64,000 nucleotides of DNA from Saltatorellus ferox (GTDB taxonomy: Bacteria > Planctomycetota > UBA1135 > GCA-002686595). The notes below the pieces were generated by a model. That model saw only the letters and a program-made list of their open reading frames with translations. It was not told the origin of the DNA and did not search any database. The stretch lies in contig CP036434.1 of NCBI GenBank assembly GCA_007751475.1, positions 4,345,524 to 4,409,523 on the forward strand, in the 5' to 3' direction. Shown here piece by piece: positions 54,581 to 61,872 of this stretch (positions within the stretch are counted from its first letter, which is position 1; each line of letters opens with the position of its first letter). The position numbers and the translations under genes were made by a program.

Positions 54581-56185
54581 TCAGAGCGTGATCTGCACCG
54601 ACGCCGCCGGGGTCGCCGACGCGCTGCCGATGAGCGCGCTGAAGGAGATCTGGGTGCCGACCAGCGCATTGAAGCCGCCCGCGCGCGGCGCGAAGAGCGC
54701 CTCGGCGCGGCCTGCGCCGTCGAGGAGACCCGAGTTCCCGAGGAACGGCGCGCCGCCCGGCCAGACCTGCGTGAAGTCGAAGAAGCGGTCCGGGTTCAGG
54801 GGCACCATCACGCCGCCGAGGACCTGGCCCGGGGAGGTCCCGCTGAGGCTGCCGAGGATGCGGTAGGGCACGCTCGCGGACCCAGCTCCCACGCTGACGT
54901 AGAGCGGCAGCGGAAGGGCCGCGCTCGCCGACAGCTCGGCGCGGCCGATCAGGAGTTCCGCCGGGGCGACCGAGGTCACCTGGATCGGCGGGTAGAGCTG
55001 CACCGGCCGCGCCGTGCCGCCCGCGTCCACCAGCACCGCGAACGAACCGTCGCCGGTCTGGAAGGTCGAGACCATGTCGAAGCTGTGCGTTCCATCGCCG
55101 TGGTCGACGAAGTTATCGAAGGTCGCGATCGCGTCTCCCTCTGTCTGGGTCACCGAGAGAGCCTGGCCCCCGACGACGAGCGGCACTCCGTCGACGTCCA
55201 CGAGCCGCACGTCGACGCGCGTGCGGGTCGCTCCGTCGGCCTGGAGCCGGTTCGCCCCCACCGAGACCTCCGACAGCACGTGGTCGGCGACGCCGATCAG
55301 GCCCGTGCGCCAGGCAGAGTACTGGTCACGCAGGGCCGCGATGGGCTCCTGGGACGCGTTGTTACCGACGTAGGAGAGGCGCAGGTAGTAGTCGCCGCTG
55401 GCGCAGCCGGTGGTGCCGAAGCAGGGGGCGTCCAGGTCGCCGGGGCGCGCGATCGCCATGAAGGCGTTGTAGGAAGCGTACTGGAAGCTCGGGGGCGGCG
55501 AGCCGCAGCCCTCGGGGTCCGAGGGCGTGCAGGAGCAGCGCCCGTCGCCGCCGGCGTCGCGGGCGGCTTCCATCGCGGCCACGATGCGCTCGCCGAGGTC
55601 GCCGTTCGTGCTCAGGAAGGCCGCCTCGCAGTCGAGGATCACGTTGTTGCCCGTGAGCACGTTGCCCTGGATCGCGTACTCGTACTCGCCGAACTGGCCG
55701 GTCAGGCCGTTCGCGAAATCGCCGTTCTGGGTCCCCGTGTGGGTCACCGGCGCGCCGGTGAACGTGACGATGCCGAACTGGCGGCGCTGGAAGCCGCCGT
55801 CGGTGGCCTCGATGTAGTCCAGGAGCTGCTGGGGCGTGGCGCCGCGCAGGGAGTTGCGGAAGATGATCCGACGATTCGCCGCGTTCGACACGACGAAGGA
55901 CTGGGCGGCGCCAGCGGCGTAGCCGACGCGGATCACGGGCACGCCGGTCGAGATGTCGTAATTCGAGATGCACGTCGACGTTGCGACGGCCACCTCGCCC
56001 GTCAGGCGGTTCAGGACCACGATCGACCAGGTCGCGCTGGCGGGCGCCACGAGGAGCAGCGAAAGGCCAGCGATCAGCGCCGCGCGTCCGCTGCGGAGCG
56101 AATCCACGGCACGAGAGCGGAGTGAGCGGAGGAGGCCCAATGGAGCGACACGACGGGGAACACGGACGAAGTTGGGCTGACTCAT
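54581..56185 (-). CDS. Exported DUF1028 (Ntn-hydrolase fold) protein
   Basis: A 534-residue protein from the ATG at 56185 (an ATG at 56200 is also possible). A basic start and a signal peptide end in S-A before Thr52, and the DUF1028 core begins at once: TWSIVVLNRLTGEVAVATS, GATPQQLLDYIEATDGGFQRRQFG and GDLGERIVAAMEAAR. In this family the residue at the start of the core is the predicted N-terminal nucleophile, so signal cleavage would expose it. A Cys-rich insert and two beta-rich domains make up the rest. Substrate unknown. Divergent neighbours; convergent with the FG-GAP gene. Confidence 0.82.
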   Translation of the reverse strand: MSQPNFVRVPRRVAPLGLLRSLRSRAVDSLRSGRAALIAGLSLLLVAPASATWSIVVLNRLTGEVAVATSTCISNYDISTGVPVIRVGYAAGAAQSFVVSNAANRRIIFRNSLRGATPQQLLDYIEATDGGFQRRQFGIVTFTGAPVTHTGTQNGDFANGLTGQFGEYEYAIQGNVLTGNNVILDCEAAFLSTNGDLGERIVAAMEAARDAGGDGRCSCTPSDPEGCGSPPPSFQYASYNAFMAIARPGDLDAPCFGTTGCASGDYYLRLSYVGNNASQEPIAALRDQYSAWRTGLIGVADHVLSEVSVGANRLQADGATRTRVDVRLVDVDGVPLVVGGQALSVTQTEGDAIATFDNFVDHGDGTHSFDMVSTFQTGDGSFAVLVDAGGTARPVQLYPPIQVTSVAPAELLIGRAELSASAALPLPLYVSVGAGSASVPYRILGSLSGTSPGQVLGGVMVPLNPDRFFDFTQVWPGGAPFLGNSGLLDGAGRAEALFAPRAGGFNALVGTQISFSALIGSASATPAASVQITL

Positions 56186-56275
56186 GATCCAAGGATCCAT
56201 CAGGGGGGGAGATCCGTCAACCTGGGGCGGCGACGGGAAGGGGCAATCGCGTGGGCTCTCCCCTAACGGGATGGC

Positions 56276-57187
56276 TCACTCAGCCACTGTTTCGCTCCGG
56301 ACTCCCAGGCGGACGCTGTGAAGCACAGTACACGTGGCGAAGCTCGCGATCCCGAGCGGCAACGACGGCGTGACCTCGGGGCGCACACCGAGACGCTTGC
56401 CGGTCAGGTCGACATCGACGATCCCTTCACCGTTCACGAGCGCGCGCACGCGGTGGTCTTCGACCTCGATCAACACCGTTTGCCGTTTGCCATTCGGGAA
56501 CTCGACGTACGTTCGCGTCGCATTCGTCGACGCGTCCTCACCGTCGATGCAAGAGAGGCCGCAAAGCGTTCCGCCCCACCCTCCGAGCACCAGCGTGAGG
56601 TGTCCATCGCGAACCGGAAACGTGACGCCGAGGAAGAAGTCGGAGCCGTACTGCCGCGTCGCCTGGACCTCGAGCGAGTAGCTCCCGGAAGGTGGTTCAT
56701 CGAGGTACGTGATCCCTGTCAACGGGACGCCGATGGGAAGCACGACGCCGTCTTCCAGGACGTCGAGTTCATCGCTGTCGCCATAGACACCGGCTTGCCA
56801 ACGATCCATCTCGTCGACATCGAAGAGCGTCGACCAACGCCGTGACAAGGGAAGCTCCTCGATCGCCGGCGTGTGCGTCACAGCAGCGCTAAGTACTTCA
56901 CTTTCAACGCTCAAGGGCCTCTCGGCGCGCGAGAGCAACGCTCGGTCCGCACGTTCGAGCCACTCGTCGACCGGTGGAGCCGATGCCGCGCACGCGCTGA
57001 AGAGAACCAGGAGCGGCACGCCAAAAGCGACGGCCAAGATCACCGGCAAGGCCCGCAACCCGAGGGAGTCGAGACCGTTCTCCAGGGGGATGCGGAGGCG
57101 GCTCCGCCCCCCTGCCCGAACCACCGCAGCCCTGCCTCGATGTGAGGCAGCGCGGCACCATGTCCCATGTCTCATGGAGGTGCTCAT
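56276..57187 (-). CDS. Exported lipoprotein-like protein with DUF1080-like fold
   Basis: About 303 residues from the ATG at 57187 (57175 and 57196 are alternatives). A hydrophobic segment ending in LFSAC gives a likely lipobox. The mature region ends in a concanavalin-like beta domain: GSYSLEVQATRQYGSDFFLG, DGHLTLVLGGWGG, YVEFPNGKRQTVLIEV and VNGEGIVDVDL. It resembles the DUF1080/3-keto-disaccharide hydrolase-type sugar-binding fold widespread in Planctomycetes, without visible catalytic residues. It stands alone on its strand. Confidence 0.68.
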   Translation of the reverse strand: MSTSMRHGTWCRAASHRGRAAVVRAGGRSRLRIPLENGLDSLGLRALPVILAVAFGVPLLVLFSACAASAPPVDEWLERADRALLSRAERPLSVESEVLSAAVTHTPAIEELPLSRRWSTLFDVDEMDRWQAGVYGDSDELDVLEDGVVLPIGVPLTGITYLDEPPSGSYSLEVQATRQYGSDFFLGVTFPVRDGHLTLVLGGWGGTLCGLSCIDGEDASTNATRTYVEFPNGKRQTVLIEVEDHRVRALVNGEGIVDVDLTGKRLGVRPEVTPSLPLGIASFATCTVLHSVRLGVRSETVAE

Positions 57188-57414
57188 CGGCCCCATCCCG
57201 GCCCCTCCAAGCCCCTTTCCGGGGCCCCGGTCGCCCCGACCTGATCCTTGCAAAGAGAAGTCCTCCAGACCCCCTTCCAAGCAGACCGAATCCGGCTAGT
57301 GTCCAGGGGCGGCCTCGCCTTATCGCCCGAATCGCCAAAGATTTTCGCATGCTCGATCCAGCCGCTCGAGCCCTTCCATTCGTCCGCCATTTCCATCGCT
57401 GTACAGCCTGATCC

Positions 57415-58122
57415 ATGACCACCGTCGTCGTTACCAAGAAGAGCGGATTCGTCTGCATCGCCGCAGACACCCTGGCCACCTACGGCGACCTGCGGGAGAG
57501 CGCTGACCTCATCGCCAACAGCGACAAGCTCGTCCAGATTGGAGACGCGTGGGTCGCGCCGACGGGGCCCGCCTCCGCCCAGCTCGTCCTCAAGCACTTC
57601 GTCGCGGGCTACGAGGAGCTGCCGGTCCTCGAGGACATCGACAGCATCTTCGACTTCCTCAACACGTTCCAACGCGCGCTCAGGGACGACTACTTCGTGC
57701 AGGGCAAAGAGGACTCGGGCGACGACTTCGAGTCGATGCGCATGGAGCTCATCATCGCGTCCCCGGGCGGCGTGTTCGGCGCCTACCCCCAGCGCTCCGT
57801 CCAGGAATACCGGCGCTTCTACGCGTTCGGCTCGGGCGCCGAGTACGCCATGGGCGCGATGCACGCGGCCTGGGATACGGCCGTCAGCGCCGAGGAGCTG
57901 GCGCGCATCGGGATCGAGACGGCCGCCAAGTTCGACCTGGGAACCGGCCTGCCGCTCTCCCTGCGGACGATTCCGCTGCGGGAGACGAGCGATCCGCGCG
58001 AGGCGTCCCTGTTCGACACCGCCGGTTCGCGCGAGACCCGTCTCGACGAGGCCAACGGCCACGGGATCAGCAACGGCCATTCGAACGGTCATTCGAACGG
58101 GCACTCCAGCGGCGTCCGCTGA
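57415..58122 (+). CDS. Proteasome-like (peptidase T1 family) Ntn hydrolase
   Basis: A 235-residue protein. The start MTTVVVTKKSGFVCIAADT fits a T1-family beta subunit: removal of the first Met would free Thr2 as nucleophile. The next features, GDLRESADLIANSDKLVQIGD and GAMHAAWDTAVSAEELARIGIETAAKFD, follow the Ntn-hydrolase fold. It is not HslV (no HslU gene or pattern) nor a classic 20S beta subunit. The tail (about 212-235) is low-complexity with three SNGH repeats. Partner unknown; no ATPase nearby. Convergent with the second recQ, 14 bases between stops. Confidence 0.75.
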   Translation: MTTVVVTKKSGFVCIAADTLATYGDLRESADLIANSDKLVQIGDAWVAPTGPASAQLVLKHFVAGYEELPVLEDIDSIFDFLNTFQRALRDDYFVQGKEDSGDDFESMRMELIIASPGGVFGAYPQRSVQEYRRFYAFGSGAEYAMGAMHAAWDTAVSAEELARIGIETAAKFDLGTGLPLSLRTIPLRETSDPREASLFDTAGSRETRLDEANGHGISNGHSNGHSNGHSSGVR

Positions 58123-58136
58123 GCCGCTGGTGACGA

Positions 58137-59933
58137 TCAGGTCGTCCCTTCGATTTTCACCACTCGCTTCCGCCGGGGGTCCACGGTCCTCCGGCGGAAG
58201 TCGCCGATACTCTCGATGGTCAGGCGCAGCGCGCGGCCCGTCCCCTCGACCTTGACGACCTGGCCGAGGTGCCGGTCGTCGACCTTGACCCAGTCGCCGC
58301 GCTGGAACGGCTGAACCCCGCGTTCGTCGTCCTCGCTGGAGGTGCGCTGATCGTCTCCAGAGCCAGAAGTTTCGGCCGTTCGCACCGCACGCGGCTCCAT
58401 GTGCTCGGCGCGCCACGCCGCCGCGTCCTCGGTGTTGTCACAGCCGAACGCCTCTTCGGCGGTGAAGGGCAGGCCGAAATGCTCCGCCAGGATCTCGCGG
58501 CGAGGACGCTCGTCCGCCTTGGCGAACTCCACCATCGCGAGCAGCGCGCGCAGGTCGTCGTCCAGCTTCTCGCCGCTCCCGAGGAACTCCGGAAGCTCCG
58601 CCGGATCCAGAGCGCGCGCGATTTCCAGGTCGTGCGTCTCGAACGACCCGCGCGTCACTCCGAGCACCTCCAGCCACTTCAGCGCGATGCCGATCCGGTT
58701 GTCGCGGCGCTCCTTCACGAGTAGCTCCTTCCGCAGATCGTCCTCGTCCTTGATCGCGAGCCGCTCCCCCCACGCGGCCATCGTCTCGTAGACCATGACG
58801 ACGTACTCCAGCGTGGGGTTGGCCCAGCGGACGAACGTGTTCTGGATCGCGATGTCCTCGGGGAAGTAGATCAGCTCGCACCAGGAAGGCTTGCCGTCGC
58901 GGCCCGCGCGCCCGACCTCCTGGGTCCAGGCCTCCAGCGTCCGCGGAATCTGCGCGTGCAGCACGAAGCGGATGTCGGCCTTGTCGACGCCCATCCCGAA
59001 GGCGTTCGTGGCGAGCACCACGTGGCGATCGGAGGCCATGAAGCGCTCCTGCATCTCGCGGCGCTCTTCGGCCGAGAGCTTGCCGTGATAGACGAGCGTC
59101 TGGACACCGCGGCGCAGGAGCTCGGTGTGCATGAGCTCGAGATCCTTGATGAGCGCCGAGTACACGATGCCCGGGCCGCCGATCTCCAGGATGCGCTCCA
59201 GGATCACGTCGATCTTCTCCTCGTCGCTGTTCACCTCGGTGACCGCCATGAAGAGGTTCGCGCGCTCGATCCCCGTGCGCAGGATCAGAGGATCCCTGAG
59301 TTCCAGCCGCTCCGCGATGTCGTCCGCCACCTCCGGCGTCGCGGTGGCGGTCAGCGCGATCGCCGGCACGCCGCCGAGTTGCTTCCGGTAGAGACCCAGC
59401 CGCGAGTAGTCAGGCCGAAAGTCGTGCCCCCATTGACTGATGCAGTGGGCCTCGTCCACCGCGAGCCGGGTGATCCGGAGTTCGGGGAGCGCGGCGCTGA
59501 AATCGGGCTGCCGAAAGCGCTCCGGCGTGATGAAGAGCAGGTCGATCTCTCCTCGCCGCGCTGCGTCGAGCCGCTTCGCGCGCTCCCTCCCGGAGATCGA
59601 CGAGTTCACGTACGTCGCCCGGATGCCCCTGCGCCGTAGCCCGTCGACCTGGTCCTTCATCAGCGCGATCAAGGGACTGACGACGAGCGTGATCCCCTCC
59701 ACGAGGAGCGCCGGAAGCTGATAAACGAGCGACTTGCCTGCGCCGGTCGGCATCGTGAGGAGCACGTCGCGCCCCGCGAGCACCGCGTCGATCGCCTCGG
59801 CCTGGCGGCCCCGGAAGGCCTCGAGCCCGAAGGTTTCGCGCAGAACGCGGAGCACCGGCTCCGAGCGGGTGTCCAGGGGCGGAGCCTCCAGCGGCCTGGA
59901 GTTCGGAGGGTCGTCGTCTGAGTCCATCGACAT
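58137..59933 (-). CDS. Second RecQ helicase with KOW-like C-terminus
   Basis: A 598-residue RecQ paralogue from the ATG at 59933. The motor is complete: PTGAGKS, DEAHCISQWGHD, LTATATPEV and the VGRAGRDG motif. The zinc-binding cysteines of the RQC domain are mostly missing (one Cys in FGCDNTED), and there is no HRDC domain. Instead a charged linker leads to a small beta unit with GDWVKVDDRHLGQVVKVEG that resembles a KOW-type RNA/protein-binding fold. Role may differ from the full-length RecQ at 33.9 kb. The frame is open to 60170; the first 80 residues of it are not conserved-looking. Confidence 0.88.
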   Translation of the reverse strand: MSMDSDDDPPNSRPLEAPPLDTRSEPVLRVLRETFGLEAFRGRQAEAIDAVLAGRDVLLTMPTGAGKSLVYQLPALLVEGITLVVSPLIALMKDQVDGLRRRGIRATYVNSSISGRERAKRLDAARRGEIDLLFITPERFRQPDFSAALPELRITRLAVDEAHCISQWGHDFRPDYSRLGLYRKQLGGVPAIALTATATPEVADDIAERLELRDPLILRTGIERANLFMAVTEVNSDEEKIDVILERILEIGGPGIVYSALIKDLELMHTELLRRGVQTLVYHGKLSAEERREMQERFMASDRHVVLATNAFGMGVDKADIRFVLHAQIPRTLEAWTQEVGRAGRDGKPSWCELIYFPEDIAIQNTFVRWANPTLEYVVMVYETMAAWGERLAIKDEDDLRKELLVKERRDNRIGIALKWLEVLGVTRGSFETHDLEIARALDPAELPEFLGSGEKLDDDLRALLAMVEFAKADERPRREILAEHFGLPFTAEEAFGCDNTEDAAAWRAEHMEPRAVRTAETSGSGDDQRTSSEDDERGVQPFQRGDWVKVDDRHLGQVVKVEGTGRALRLTIESIGDFRRRTVDPRRKRVVKIEGTT

Positions 59934-60102
59934 GGCCGGAATTGTGCCCGCTGGGCGGGCCAGATGGGTCCACTTCGTCCGTGGACGGCCCTCGATGGGC
60001 CGGGGCCCGTTCCGGGACGCCCTGGGGATTCCCCGGGTGCCCTCACGGGTGACCCAGGTTCGATCCGATACGCCTTCATGGGGCTGAGGGAAATGGAGAA
60101 CC

Positions 60103-60861
60103 ATGCATAGAAACGACCGCGCCGGATTCACGCTGATCGAACTCACCATCGTCGTCACGATCATCGCCATGATCGCGGCCGTGGCGATCCCGACCTATGT
60201 GGCCGCCCGCTCCAGCTCCAACGAGAGCGCCGCAATCGCCACCCTACGGCACATCGCAACCGCACAGGCCCAGCTCGTCGCCTGCAGCGCGATCGATTCC
60301 AACGCCAACGGCGGCGGCGAGGTGGGCTACTTCGGCGAACTCACGGGCGCGACGCCGATCCGCGTGTTCTCCGCGATGGGACCGGCCCTGGGCGGGCCGC
60401 TCCAGCGCCTCGACCCGGATCTTCTCGGTGTCCGCTTCGAGCGCATCGTCTCCGACGGAACCGATGGGGTCGCCATGGCAGGCGGCTACTACTTCAAGAT
60501 GTTCCTCCCCGATGCGAGCCCGCTGCCCCCGGTCAACGGTATCGGCGAGGACCCCTTGGGCGGCGCTCGCTCCGGAACCCTGCCCGGCGCCACGAACTCG
60601 GAGCGACTCTGGGCCTGCTACGCGTGGCCCGTGAGCCACGGCCGCACCGGCCACCGCGCGTTCTTCATCAACCAGGACGGCGAGGTTCTGGCGACCCAGA
60701 ACTTCCCCGCGCAAGCCGGCGGCTCGTACTCCGGCGTGGCGCGCGTACCGGCCGCGGACGCGGTCTTCTCGCAGCCCTCGGACATCAGCTCCAGGCCGGC
60801 GACCGCGCGCAGTGGGCTCGCCGCCCAGGACCAGCTCCTCTGGTCCCGCGTCGGCGGCTGA
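60103..60861 (+). CDS. Type IV prepilin / pseudopilin-like protein
   Basis: A 252-residue prepilin. The cleavage motif RAG|FTLIE is at residues 6-13, so prepilin peptidase would cut after Gly8 and leave Phe1 and Glu5 of the mature protein. The hydrophobic helix TIVVTIIAMIAAVAIPTY follows and then a globular domain with GGYYFKMFLPD and HRAFFINQDGEVLA. It is the fibre subunit expected for the pilB/pilT/pilC genes at 8.5-14.1 kb, though it lies 46 kb away. Lone gene with its own control region. Confidence 0.88.
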   Translation: MHRNDRAGFTLIELTIVVTIIAMIAAVAIPTYVAARSSSNESAAIATLRHIATAQAQLVACSAIDSNANGGGEVGYFGELTGATPIRVFSAMGPALGGPLQRLDPDLLGVRFERIVSDGTDGVAMAGGYYFKMFLPDASPLPPVNGIGEDPLGGARSGTLPGATNSERLWACYAWPVSHGRTGHRAFFINQDGEVLATQNFPAQAGGSYSGVARVPAADAVFSQPSDISSRPATARSGLAAQDQLLWSRVGG

Positions 60862-60942
60862 TCCCTCGAGTTCACCGCAAACGATCGAAAGAGCCCTATG
60901 ATGGCGGTGCGGCGCGCTCGCTTTCGCGTGCCCCCCCCATCC

Positions 60943-61506
60943 ATGCAGAGCTTCACTCCATCGATCGCCGTGGCCCTCGCGCTCGCTGCGCTCTTCTCCT
61001 GTGCGTCGACCGGCCAGGGCCAGAGCGCATCGATCGAGCGCATTCGCGAGCGACATGCGGCCGAGCTGGACGCGTTCCACTTCGAGCAGCAGCGCCTGGC
61101 CCGTTCCGAAGGCATCCGTCAGACGCTTCATTTCGGCCCGCTCGGGGATCTCATCGTCCACGACGTCGAACTCATCGGCTGGCCCGGCGCGGAGACCCTG
61201 CGCTCGGAGTTCACCTGGGTCAACTCCGGGGTGCGTACGCGGCGACCACCGATCGTTCAGCTATCCATCATCGACGAGGCCGGCGATGACTGGCGCTCGG
61301 CGGAGTTCCCGCTCGGAGTGACGTTCGGGATCGAGTACGGGAACGGCAGCACGCACTCCGCGTGGCTGGAGGTGCCGACGGATGGGCTGCACCTTCGCCC
61401 GAACTGGTCCTGGGGCATGCAGCTCCTCGCCCCTGAAGATGCGCCTGGCCGAGATCGCGCTACTGCGAGCGCTGGTCCATCGGCGGGCTCATCGACTGGC
61501 CTGTAG
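60943..61506 (+). CDS. Small lipoprotein of unknown function
   Basis: A 187-residue protein from the ATG at 60943. A signal peptide ends in ALFSC, a good lipobox. The mature protein has a helical segment (RIRERHAAELDAFHFEQQRL) then beta strands with HDVELIGWPG and TWVNSGVRTRRPPIVQLS. No family recognised. The last 47 bases overlap the opposite-strand gene at 61460-61843. Confidence 0.6.
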   Translation: MQSFTPSIAVALALAALFSCASTGQGQSASIERIRERHAAELDAFHFEQQRLARSEGIRQTLHFGPLGDLIVHDVELIGWPGAETLRSEFTWVNSGVRTRRPPIVQLSIIDEAGDDWRSAEFPLGVTFGIEYGNGSTHSAWLEVPTDGLHLRPNWSWGMQLLAPEDAPGRDRATASAGPSAGSSTGL

Positions 61507-61843
61507 GTACGGCTCCGCGCCGCTGGAGCAAACCAGCCTCCCAGCCCGCCGGCACGGCCCAGACGTCGACATACCCGCCGTCGTCGTCCGGAACTCGAAC
61601 GTCGCGGCCGAGGAACACGAAGGGTTCATCCAGCGGACGTGCCTCCGCGCCCGCTCCCTGGATGACCCGGGCCGACGCTTGCTCGGGTGCCTGGGCCGCA
61701 GCCCACACCGTCAGAAAAGGAACCAGCACCGCAGCCACCGCGATCGGCAGCGGGACGACTCGCTGGCCGCGCCATGCGACGGGCAGTCCCGAGCAAGACC
61801 GCGTTTGTGCTGTGCGGGGGAGCGGGTAGGTAGGTTCGTTCAT
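61460..61843 (-). CDS. Small exported protein
   Basis: A 127-residue frame from the ATG at 61843. A hydrophobic segment (about 30-50, PIAVAAVLVPFLTVWAAAQA) suggests a signal peptide or anchor. The mature part is short with EPFVFLGRDVRVPDDDGGYVDVWAVP. It lies 29 bases downstream of the CARDB gene and may share its transcript. No homology seen; the tail overlaps the convergent lipoprotein gene. Real gene is likely but not certain. Confidence 0.45.
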   Translation of the reverse strand: MNEPTYPLPRTAQTRSCSGLPVAWRGQRVVPLPIAVAAVLVPFLTVWAAAQAPEQASARVIQGAGAEARPLDEPFVFLGRDVRVPDDDGGYVDVWAVPAGWEAGLLQRRGAVPTGQSMSPPMDQRSQ

Positions 61844-61872
61844 GGCGTTGGCCTCTGCGAAAGGTGAGTCCG

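Noticed and set aside
60898..60942. Upstream start of the small lipoprotein at 60898
   Set aside because: It would put 15 residues before the signal peptide; the ATG at 60943 gives a normal lipoprotein leader.
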